The notes under the pieces: model-generated
Databases searched by the model: none
What the model was told of the DNA's origin: nothing
Seen by the model: the letters and a program-made list of their open reading frames with translations, nothing else
Shown: in pieces, positions 1-7,238 of the stretch
Position numbering within the stretch: position 1 is the stretch's first letter
Layout: each line of letters begins with the position of its first letter
Assembly: GCA_016742175.1 (NCBI GenBank)
Contig: JACVCH010000012.1
Coordinates: 1-57,022, forward strand
DNA: 57,022 nt
Direction: 5' to 3'
Source: Rhizobiaceae bacterium
Lineage (GTDB): Bacteria; Pseudomonadota; Alphaproteobacteria; Rhizobiales; Rhizobiaceae
Made by a program: the position numbers and the translations under genes

Positions 1-725
1 GTGTAGATGAGTTCGGCCGTGCGCCCCGCGAGATCCTGTCCCGGCCCGGACGACCCGGCCTGCGCGATCACAGGGTAGCCCTGGATCGGCCGCGCGGCGT
101 TCAGCGGGCCGCGTACCGTGAAGTGCTCGCCGCGGTGATGCGGGATGTGCAGCTTCGCCGGATCGAAGTACTGCCCGCTCGCCTTGTCGCGGATGAAGGC
201 GTCGTCCTCCCAGCTGTCCCACAGGCCGAAGACCAGGTCGACGAACTCGCCGGCGCGGCGGTACCGCGCGCCGTGTTCCATGTGCTTCTCCCGGCCGAAG
301 TTCAGCGCCTCCTGCTCGGACCAGGAGGTCACCACGTTCCAGCCGACACGGCCTTCCGTGATGTGGTCCAGCGAAGCGAAGAAACGGGCGAGGTGAAAGG
401 GCTCGTAATAGGTGGTCGAGGCCGTCGCGATGAAGCCCATCCGCTCGGTCACCGCGGACAGGGCCGAGAGCAGGGTCATCGGCTCGAAGACGTCGATGCG
501 GCTGGCGGAGCTCAACTGCGCCTCGTCCTTGGCCGAGGATCGCACCGCGAGCCCATCCGCCCAGAACATGAAGTGGAACTTCGCCTTCTCGGCCTCCTTC
601 GCCAGGCGCTTCCACATCCGGACGTCGATGGCGGCGCCGAGATGCGCATCCGCCATCCGCCACCCGCCGCCATGCGCGCCGTTCGCCACCAGGTTCAGGC
701 CGAGCTTCATCGTCCGCTGGGTCAT
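1..725 (-). CDS. NtaA/SnaA/DszA-family FMN-dependent monooxygenase (3' end cut by window edge)
   Basis: The reverse strand encodes at least 241 residues of a luciferase-like (LLM) flavin-dependent monooxygenase of the nitrilotriacetate/pristinamycin/dibenzothiophene-sulfone type. These enzymes oxidise a substrate with O2 and FMNH2 supplied by a separate reductase. Family hallmarks are visible: MKLGLNLV near the start, STTYYEPFHLAR, GRVGWNVVTSW and, late in the visible part, PVIAQAGSSGPGQ. The ATG at 725 follows the stop of the next gene upstream by 13 bases; an in-frame ATG at 710 (MKLG...) is an equally good start. It is paralogous to the gene at 739-2094 and probably co-transcribed with it. 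The substrate cannot be read from the sequence. The C-terminal part lies left of the window. Confidence 0.88.
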   Translation of the reverse strand, partial: MTQRTMKLGLNLVANGAHGGGWRMADAHLGAAIDVRMWKRLAKEAEKAKFHFMFWADGLAVRSSAKDEAQLSSASRIDVFEPMTLLSALSAVTERMGFIATASTTYYEPFHLARFFASLDHITEGRVGWNVVTSWSEQEALNFGREKHMEHGARYRRAGEFVDLVFGLWDSWEDDAFIRDKASGQYFDPAKLHIPHHRGEHFTVRGPLNAARPIQGYPVIAQAGSSGPGQDLAGRTAELIY

Positions 726-738
726 CGTGGGCTATCCG

Positions 739-2094
739 TCACTCGGCCGCCGCGGAGCGCGCGCGCTCCTCGGCATATCGGTTCACATGCGGCTTCAGGC
801 CGAGATTCTCCCGCAGCGTCTTGCCCTCATAGGCCTTGCGGAACAGGCCGCGGCGCTGGAGCTCGGGCGTGATGAACTCGACGAAGTCGTCGCAGCAGCC
901 CGGCAAATAGGGTGGCAGGATGTTGAAGCCGTCGCAGGCTTCCGCCTCGTACCATTCCTGCAGGCCGTCCACGACGTCGGAGGCCGTCCCGATCAGGTAG
1001 AACCCGCCGCCCACGATCTGCTTGTAGAGTTGCCGGATAGAGAGGTTCTGGGACCGCGCGCGTTGCATGATGCGCTCGGTGCTGCTGCGAACTTCCGCTT
1101 CCCGCTGCGGCTCCGGCCCCGGGCCGTCGATGTCGAAGCCGGTGAGGTCGCCAAGCGCGGCATAGACGCGCGCGAGGCCCACCAGCGGATCCGTCATGTC
1201 CTGCAGCCGATCGAACTTGGCCTGCGCCTCGGCGCGCGTCGCCGCGACGATCGTGCGAACGCCAGGCATGATCTTGAGGTCATCCCAGTCGCGGCCATGC
1301 TTGGCCATGCGGCCCTTCACGTCGTCATAGTAGGTCTTGGCGGCCTGGAGGGAATCCGCCGCCGCGTAGACGACGTCGGCCGTGGCGGCGGCGATCTCGC
1401 GCCCAGGTTCCGATGCGCCTGCCTGCACCAACACCGGCCGTCCCTGCGGCATGCCAGCGACGTTGAGCGGCCCGCGCACCTGGAAATGCTTCCCGCGGTG
1501 ATTCAGCAGGTGCATCCTGCTCTCGTCGTAGAACAGCCCACCTTCCTTGTCATAGACGAGGGAGTCCGGCTCCCAGCAATCCCACAGGCCCTTGACCACT
1601 TCGACGAACTCGGCAGCGCGCTCGTAGCGCGTGTCGTAGTCGAGATGCTCCTCGCGGTTGAAATTCTTCGCTTCCGCCTCGGACCAGGAGGTAACGATGT
1701 TCCAGCCCGCGCGGCCGCCACTGATCAGGTCCAGCGTCGCGAACTTGCGGGCGACGTGATAGGGCTCGTTGTAGGTGGTCGACGCCGTGGTCACGAGGCC
1801 GATGTTCTTGGTCAGGACGGCGAGCGCCGGCAGCAGCGTCAGCGGCTCCATCTCGACCAGCTCGTAGCCCGAACGTGCCAGGGAGCCGCGCGGCTCGTCG
1901 CGTTCGCGCAACCCGATGCCGTCCGCGAAGAAGATCATGTCGAACAGCCCGCGTTCGGCCATCTGCGCGTTGTGCGCGTAATGGTCGAAGCGCAGCGTGC
2001 CGTCCGCCGGCACCTCCGGATGGCGCCACGCGGCGGGGTGATACCCCAGGCCACGCATCGACATCCCGAGCTTCATCATGCCACGCCGAGCCAT
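739..2094 (-). CDS. NtaA/SnaA/DszA-family FMN-dependent monooxygenase
   Basis: A 451-residue LLM-class flavin monooxygenase, the usual full length for the NtaA/SnaA/DszA/EDTA-monooxygenase family. Visible family features are MKLGMSMRGLGYH at the N-terminus, STTYNEPYHVARKFA, GRAGWNIVTSWSE, an EFV..V..LWD segment and PVLVQAGASEPGRE. The start at 2094 is chosen because GGAGGGTGG lies just upstream; the open frame runs on to 2361 but that part does not look like the family. It is oriented with the LysR gene at 2252-3163 and precedes a paralogue by 13 bases. Two such monooxygenases beside a peptide-type ABC transporter suggest oxidation of an imported N- or S-containing organic compound. This role is inference. 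Confidence 0.92.
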   Translation of the reverse strand: MARRGMMKLGMSMRGLGYHPAAWRHPEVPADGTLRFDHYAHNAQMAERGLFDMIFFADGIGLRERDEPRGSLARSGYELVEMEPLTLLPALAVLTKNIGLVTTASTTYNEPYHVARKFATLDLISGGRAGWNIVTSWSEAEAKNFNREEHLDYDTRYERAAEFVEVVKGLWDCWEPDSLVYDKEGGLFYDESRMHLLNHRGKHFQVRGPLNVAGMPQGRPVLVQAGASEPGREIAAATADVVYAAADSLQAAKTYYDDVKGRMAKHGRDWDDLKIMPGVRTIVAATRAEAQAKFDRLQDMTDPLVGLARVYAALGDLTGFDIDGPGPEPQREAEVRSSTERIMQRARSQNLSIRQLYKQIVGGGFYLIGTASDVVDGLQEWYEAEACDGFNILPPYLPGCCDDFVEFITPELQRRGLFRKAYEGKTLRENLGLKPHVNRYAEERARSAAAE

Positions 2095-2251
2095 GCAGAC
2101 CACCCTCCACGCGGCGCCATTGCGCCAAGGGCGACGCCAAGCGCCGCCTGGTTGCCAAACTGAGGCGACGGCCGCCGAAGCGGCCGGAGGGTGAGGCCAC
2201 AAGGATGCATAGGCCGCATCGCAGGCGCAAGGCCCTCGCGCTCCGCGGTCG

Positions 2252-3163
2252 CTAGACCTCGAGCAGCTGATCCATCGTCGCGGCTGCGCGCACGATCTTG
2301 GCGAAGCGCTCGACGGCGCGGGAGCGTGGTACGCCAGCCGGGAAGACCAGGGCCGCGGCATAGTCCACGCGCGGCCGGAAGCGGCGGATCACGACAGCCG
2401 GATCGCGCACCGCGGAGGCGGTGAAGGGATCCACCAACGCGAGGCCGACGCCATGCGCCACCAGCCGGCACAGAACCTCCGAAGCCGTCGATTCCGCCAG
2501 CACGGGCACGGCGATGCCCGCAACCCGCAGCAGGGCATCGAGGCGCGCGGAGATCTGGCTGCTCGACCCGAGACTCAGCAATTGCTGGCCCCGCAGATCC
2601 TCGATCTCGATGGCCGACCTGCGGGCGAGCGCATGCCCGGCCGGGACGGCGCAGACGGCCTCGAGACCGGGCAGCAGTTCAACATCCACCCCGGGATACT
2701 CGGGCCCCGCATAGGCGATGCCGACGTCGAACTGCCGCAGCGACACCCGTTCGAGCGTGGTCGACGAGACGTGGCTGTGCAGGGCGACATAGGTCTCCGG
2801 ATGCTCCCGCAGGAAGCGCGGCAGAAGGGCCGGCAGGAAGCCATGCGCCGGCCCCGCCATGGCCGAGATGCGCAGACTGCCGTGCCAGGCGCGCTTGATC
2901 TCGTGCGCCGTCCGCTCGATGCGGCCGAGGCTGACGAAGCTGCGCTGAACCTCCTCGAACAACAGGCCTGCCTCGGCATTCGGGGCGATCTGATTGCCGC
3001 GGCGCTGGAACAGTCGGAGTTGCAGCGTATCCTGCATGTCGCGCATCAGGCGGCTCACCGCCGGCTGGGTCAGCCCCAGCATCTCGGCGGCGCCGGAGAT
3101 CGATCCGTGCAGCATCACCGCGCGGAATGCCTCGACCTGGCGCTGCGTCAGACGACGTTGCAT
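2252..3163 (-). CDS. LysR-family transcriptional regulator
   Basis: A 303-residue LysR regulator. The N-terminal winged helix-turn-helix is clear: QVEAFRAVMLHGSISGAAEM, then LTQPAVSRLM and a typical LFQRRGNQIAPNAEA wing, at residues 6-65. The rest is the periplasmic-binding-protein-like effector domain. The start at 3163 (MQRRLTQRQ) fits the family; an upstream extension in frame to 3256 looks non-coding. It is transcribed towards the two flavin monooxygenases and divergently from the ABC transporter at 3606, so it may control either or both. The spacing of 157 bases to the monooxygenase gene leaves room for a separate promoter. The effector is unknown. Confidence 0.93.
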   Translation of the reverse strand: MQRRLTQRQVEAFRAVMLHGSISGAAEMLGLTQPAVSRLMRDMQDTLQLRLFQRRGNQIAPNAEAGLLFEEVQRSFVSLGRIERTAHEIKRAWHGSLRISAMAGPAHGFLPALLPRFLREHPETYVALHSHVSSTTLERVSLRQFDVGIAYAGPEYPGVDVELLPGLEAVCAVPAGHALARRSAIEIEDLRGQQLLSLGSSSQISARLDALLRVAGIAVPVLAESTASEVLCRLVAHGVGLALVDPFTASAVRDPAVVIRRFRPRVDYAAALVFPAGVPRSRAVERFAKIVRAAATMDQLLEV

Positions 3164-3605
3164 CGCGGCTTCATAACATCTGCGCATGAAGCATGCTGAA
3201 TATGGCATTTGACCGCAATAGCAGGCGCTTCCTAGGCTCCCGTTGACGTCGGACAACCGGTGTCACGGGAGAAGTGCTTCGCACGCGGCCGAGGCCCCAG
3301 GGGGGACGCGCTGTGACCGACCAGGCGAATTGTCAGGACCCGTCTTTCTTGCCGCTGCCGCAGGCGACGATGCACGCCGGCAGCCCGCGCCTCAACAGCG
3401 ACCAGCACCAACAGATGCGCCGGGAGGATCGCCATCCCCGAGGGTGAGAGCGAGGGGATGGCGGTCCAGCCCGCCGATATGCCGACTGCAAGGAGCAGAG
3501 AGCGGATGACGACACGTCGCACGGCGCCGAGGCCACCACGGTGATGCACCGCTCGGTTCCCCTGCGCGCCGCACCCGCGGACATCGGCTGAAGAGGATCC
3601 GGTCC
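3164..3605. other. Divergent intergenic region with a 13-bp inverted repeat
   Basis: These 442 bases separate the LysR gene from the divergent transporter operon and should contain both promoters. I see no convincing gene: short frames on both strands have neither good ribosome sites nor family similarity. The one clear structure is an inverted repeat with left arm 3427-3439 and right arm 3454-3466. Twelve of 13 base pairs match around a 14-base loop, and no T-run follows, so it is not an ordinary terminator. No peptide-binding protein gene is present here, although such a gene normally starts a dipeptide transporter operon. Confidence 0.5.
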
Positions 3606-4424
3606 TTGGGAACGGTTCGCTACATCCTCCGGCGCCTGATCTTCTCCGCCTTCCTGATCATCGGCGTGAGCATGATCCTCTTCGCCATGATTAACGCGAT
3701 CGGCAATCCGATCGAGATCCTCCTCGCAGAACGCCCAGGCATCACGGACGAGATCATCGAGTCCATCACCCAGTATTACGGCCTCGGCGGCAGCGTGACG
3801 GACCGCTATTTCACCTGGCTGGGTGCGATCATCCGCTTCGATTTCGGCACCAGCATCATCTACAACCTACCCGTCTCCGAGATGCTCCTGACCTACGGGC
3901 TCGAGACGCTGAAGATCCAGATCCCGGCGATCCTGATCGCGCTTTTGATCTTCGGCATCGCGCGGGGCATCATTCCGCCATCGCAGCAGGAGAGCATGGC
4001 GGTCTACGTCCTGATCGTCGCCATCGGCCTTGCCAACTGGGCGCAGTTCGCGCGTACGGTGCGCGGCGCGACGATGGTGGAGCGGCAGAAGGACTACGTC
4101 TCGGCCGCCCGCATCATGGGCGTCCACCCGATCCTGATCCTCGGCCGGCACGTCTTGCCGAACGTCATGGGGCCGGTGATGGTCATCGCGACGATCGGCC
4201 TTGCCCTTGCGATTATCGAGGAGGCGACGCTGTCCTTCCTCGGCGTCGGCGTTCCGCCCACGCAGCCCTCGCTCGGCACGCTGATCCGCATCGGCCAGCA
4301 ATATCTCTTCTCCGGCGAGTGGTGGATCCTGTTCTTCCCCGCCCTGACGCTCGTCCTGCTTGCGCTTTCGGTCAACCTACTGGGCGACTGGCTGCGCGAC
4401 GCGCTCAACCCGCGACTGAGGTAA
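3606..4424 (+). CDS. Chimeric ABC transporter permease: DppB-like N-terminus fused to DppC-like C-terminus
   Basis: This 272-residue frame reads as two different permeases joined in frame. Residues 1 to about 100 match the start of DppB-type permeases: YILRRLIFSAFLI, then a periplasmic part ending in DFGTSIIYNLPV. From about residue 103 the sequence is DppC-type: QIPAILIALLIFGIARG, QFARTVRGATMVE, the EAA-like cytoplasmic loop YVSAARIMGV...GRHVLPN, ATLSFLGVGVPPTQPSLG and the terminal LGDWLRDALNPRLR. Normal DppB and DppC are each near 280-340 residues, so most of dppB and the first third of dppC are missing. The TTG start at 3606 follows an AGAGGA site. It lies 5 bases before dppD. Either this is a decayed transporter or one permease now works as a homodimer. 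Confidence 0.85.
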   Translation: MGTVRYILRRLIFSAFLIIGVSMILFAMINAIGNPIEILLAERPGITDEIIESITQYYGLGGSVTDRYFTWLGAIIRFDFGTSIIYNLPVSEMLLTYGLETLKIQIPAILIALLIFGIARGIIPPSQQESMAVYVLIVAIGLANWAQFARTVRGATMVERQKDYVSAARIMGVHPILILGRHVLPNVMGPVMVIATIGLALAIIEEATLSFLGVGVPPTQPSLGTLIRIGQQYLFSGEWWILFFPALTLVLLALSVNLLGDWLRDALNPRLR

Positions 4425-4429
4425 GCGCC

Positions 4430-5407
4430 ATGCAACCCGTCCTTTCCGTCAAGAACCTGACCGTCCAGTTTCCCACGCGCCGTGGGACGCTGACGGCGGT
4501 CGACAACATCTCCTTCGACATCATGCCGGGCGAAGTGCTCGGCGTGGTGGGCGAATCCGGCGCCGGCAAGTCGATGACCGGTTCGGCCGTCATCGGCCTG
4601 ATCGAGCCGCCCGGCCGCATCTCGAGCGGCGAGATCCTGCTTCAGGGCGAGCGCATCGACAATCTGGGCCCCGACCAGATGCGGCGCTATCGCGGCAAGC
4701 GCATCGGCATGGTCTTCCAGGACCCGCTGACCTCGCTCAATCCGCTCTATACGGTCGCCGAGCAGCTCATCGAGACGATCCGCACCCATATGCCGCTGTC
4801 GCCGGCCGATGCGCGCAAGCGCGCCATCAAACTGCTCGACGACGTCGGCATCCCGGCGGCGGAGCGACGCATCGACGACTATCCGCACCAGTTCTCGGGC
4901 GGCATGCGCCAGCGCGTCGTCATCGCGCTCGCGCTCTGCGCCGACCCGGCGCTGGTCATCGCCGACGAGCCGACAACCGCGCTTGACGTCTCGGTGCAGG
5001 CGCAGATCATCGACGTGATGAAGAACATGTGCGCCGAATACGGCGCGGCGATCATGCTGATCACCCACGACATGGGCGTCATCGCCGAGACGGCCGATCG
5101 CGTGGCGGTCATGTATGCCGGGCGCATCGCCGAGATCGGGCCTGTGCGCGACGTCATCACCGACGCCAAGCACCCCTACACGGCCGGCCTGATGGGTTCG
5201 ATCCCGACGCTCGCCACCAACTCCGACCGCCTGACGCAGATCCCGGGTTCCATGCCGCGCCTGTCGGCCATTCCGAAGGGCTGCGCCTTCAACCCACGCT
5301 GCCCGCATGCCTTCGACCGCTGCTTCGTCGAGCGTCCCGAGCCGATCGCCTCGGGCACCCGCCGCGTCGCCTGCTGGCTGCATGCGCCCGAGGAGCAAGC
5401 CGCATGA
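4430..5407 (+). CDS. dppD: Dipeptide-type ABC transporter ATP-binding protein (DppD-like)
   Basis: A 325-residue ATPase of the oligopeptide/dipeptide importer family, energising uptake at the inner membrane. Walker A is GESGAGKS (residues 40-47), the ABC signature reads FSGGMRQRV and Walker B is [12 protein letters not shown], with the switch segment LITHDMGV. The C-terminal oligopeptide-transporter extension has Cys residues in [15 protein letters not shown], as in DppD/OppD, where it binds an iron-sulfur cluster in some members. The ATG at 4430 comes 5 bases after the permease stop. The frame is open upstream but inside the permease. It overlaps dppF by 4 bases (ATGA). It appears intact although its permease partner is a chimera. 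Confidence 0.93.
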   Translation: MQPVLSVKNLTVQFPTRRGTLTAVDNISFDIMPGEVLGVVGESGAGKSMTGSAVIGLIEPPGRISSGEILLQGERIDNLGPDQMRRYRGKRIGMVFQDPLTSLNPLYTVAEQLIETIRTHMPLSPADARKRAIKLLDDVGIPAAERRIDDYPHQFSGGMRQRVVIALALCADPALVIADEPTTALDVSVQAQIIDVMKNMCAEYGAAIMLITHDMGVIAETADRVAVMYAGRIAEIGPVRDVITDAKHPYTAGLMGSIPTLATNSDRLTQIPGSMPRLSAIPKGCAFNPRCPHAFDRCFVERPEPIASGTRRVACWLHAPEEQAA

Positions 5408-6405
5408 CGACCTCCAACCCCCTCGTCGAAGTCAACAAGCTGTCACGCCGGTTCGACGTCTCGAAGCCGTGGCTGAACCGCGTCATCGAGCGGACGGACA
5501 AGGCCTATGTGCGCGCCGTCGACGACGTCACCTTCCGCATCAACAAGGGCGAGACGCTTGCGCTCGTCGGCGAATCCGGCTCGGGCAAGTCGACCATCGC
5601 GCGGCTGATCGTCGGCCTGCTCGATCCGTCTGAAGGCGACATCCATTTCGACGGCAAGTCGCTGAAGAAGGGCCTGAAGGGCGGCGAGGCGCGGCGCCTG
5701 CGCCGCCGCTTCCAGATGATCTTCCAGGACCCGTTCGCCAGCCTCAACCCGCGCTGGCGCGTGACCGACATCATCGGCGAGCCGCTGAAGGTGTTCGAGG
5801 GCGGGCTGTCGTCGCTGGAGCGGCGCAAGCGCGTCGGCGAACTCCTGACGCTGGTCGGGCTGTCGCCGGAGGACGGCGTCAAGTTCCCGCACGAATTCTC
5901 GGGCGGCCAGCGCCAACGCGTGGCGATCGCCCGCGCGCTCGCGGCACGTCCCGACTTCATCGTCTGCGACGAGCCGACCTCGGCGCTCGACGTCTCGGTG
6001 CAGGCGCAGATCCTCAATTTGATGAAGGATCTGCAGGACGAGTTCGGCCTGACGTTCCTCTTCATCAGCCACGATCTTTCGGTCGTGCGACACATGGCGA
6101 ACCGGATCGGCGTCCTCTATCTCGGCCGTCTCGCCGAGGTCGCCGATTCCAAGACGCTCTTCGCCAAGCCGCGCCACCCCTACACGCGCATGCTGCTCGA
6201 CGCCGTGCCGGACCTCGAAATGACCGGGCGCAAGCGCAAGAAGGTCGAGGGTGAGATCCCCAACCCGATCAACCCGCCGCCCGGCTGCGCCTTCCATCCC
6301 CGCTGCCCGTTCGCAAACGAGCGCTGCCGGATGGAAATTCCGCAGCTCCTGTGGAACGGTGAGGGCGAGACGGCTTGTCACGGTGTCGAGGAAGGTCGCA
6401 TCTGA
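5404..6405 (+). CDS. dppF: Dipeptide-type ABC transporter ATP-binding protein (DppF-like)
   Basis: A 333-residue partner ATPase of the dipeptide/oligopeptide importer. Walker A is GESGSGKST, the signature FSGGQRQRVAIARAL, Walker B FIVCDEPTSALD and the switch FISHDLSV. The C-terminal CAFHPRCPFANERC segment is typical of DppF/OppF. It starts with ATG overlapping the dppD stop by 4 bases, so the two ATPases are translationally coupled and probably form the usual heterodimer. Family members import di- and oligopeptides, but many alphaproteobacterial versions carry other small amines, opines or sugars. The neighbouring monooxygenases suggest a xenobiotic or opine-like substrate here (inference). 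Confidence 0.93.
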   Translation: MTTSNPLVEVNKLSRRFDVSKPWLNRVIERTDKAYVRAVDDVTFRINKGETLALVGESGSGKSTIARLIVGLLDPSEGDIHFDGKSLKKGLKGGEARRLRRRFQMIFQDPFASLNPRWRVTDIIGEPLKVFEGGLSSLERRKRVGELLTLVGLSPEDGVKFPHEFSGGQRQRVAIARALAARPDFIVCDEPTSALDVSVQAQILNLMKDLQDEFGLTFLFISHDLSVVRHMANRIGVLYLGRLAEVADSKTLFAKPRHPYTRMLLDAVPDLEMTGRKRKKVEGEIPNPINPPPGCAFHPRCPFANERCRMEIPQLLWNGEGETACHGVEEGRI

Positions 6406-6482
6406 CAAAACGGCTCGGTGCAAGGAGACGATGAAGAGCGGCGCGACCTGCGCCCTCTTCCAAGAAAAAGAGGGAGGACGAG

Positions 6483-7034
6483 ATGAAGCAGGGATGGCAA
6501 GACGATGTCCTGTCTTTCTGGTTCGGCGAACTGACCGCCGAGGACTGGTATTCGGGCAAGCGCGAGGTGGACGAGAAGATCCGCTCGCGCTTTACCGAAC
6601 TCTACGAGCAGTTGAAGACCGGGCTCGACCCGGACAAGGTCGACGACCAGCACACCGCGCTCGCCGCGGTGATCGCGCTCGATCAGTTTCCGCGCAACAT
6701 GTTCCGCGGCGAGGCCGATGCCTTCGGCACCGACAATCTCGCCATCGAGATCGCGCGAAACGCGGCGGAGAAGCGGCTCGATCACGGGCTCACCAACACC
6801 GAGAAGCAGTTTCTCTACATGCCCTTCATGCATTCGGAGATTTCGGCCGACCAGGAGCGTTGCGTCGACCTCTTCCGTTCGCTCGACAACGAGAACAGCC
6901 TGAAATACGCGATCGAACATCGCGACATCATCCAGGAATTCGGACGGTTCCCGCACCGGAACAAGGCACTCGGGCGCCAGACGACGGACGCGGAACGCAA
7001 ATTCATGGAAGGGCATGCTGGTTACGGTCAATGA
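6483..7034 (+). CDS. DUF924 family protein
   Basis: A 183-residue soluble protein of the DUF924 family, recognised by the start WQDDVLSFWFGELT, the central ALDQFPRNMFRG motif, KQFLYMPFMHSE and the C-terminal RFPHRNKALGR. Members are all-alpha, TPR-like proteins common in proteobacteria; their biochemical role is not established. GGAGG lies 7-11 bases upstream of the ATG. It stands alone between the transporter operon and the acyl-CoA ligase and has no obvious functional partner. Confidence 0.92.
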   Translation: MKQGWQDDVLSFWFGELTAEDWYSGKREVDEKIRSRFTELYEQLKTGLDPDKVDDQHTALAAVIALDQFPRNMFRGEADAFGTDNLAIEIARNAAEKRLDHGLTNTEKQFLYMPFMHSEISADQERCVDLFRSLDNENSLKYAIEHRDIIQEFGRFPHRNKALGRQTTDAERKFMEGHAGYGQ

Positions 7035-7238
7035 AGGCAGGGCCGGTCACGGGCAATAGAAGTGCCTTCCGCTGCGGCACGGCTTGCACGGCGGCGAATT
7101 GTGGCCCTAGATAGGCACGAGCAACAAATTCATGGATGCAGGCGGGCATCCGGCGCTGGGTGAGCGGGCAACTCAAGAATCCAGCCGCATCAGTCGACCG
7201 ATCCCGCCTCCATGCACAACATCTTGAGGGAGGACGAA

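Noticed and set aside
412-2163. Long plus-strand frame of 583 residues
   Set aside because: It runs antisense through the flavin monooxygenase genes, whose minus-strand proteins match a known family throughout. GC-rich third positions keep the antisense frame open.
3232-3549. Minus-strand frame of 105 residues with one hydrophobic stretch in the LysR/transporter gap
   Set aside because: No ribosome site, no family resemblance, and it overlaps the inverted repeat; kept as non-coding.
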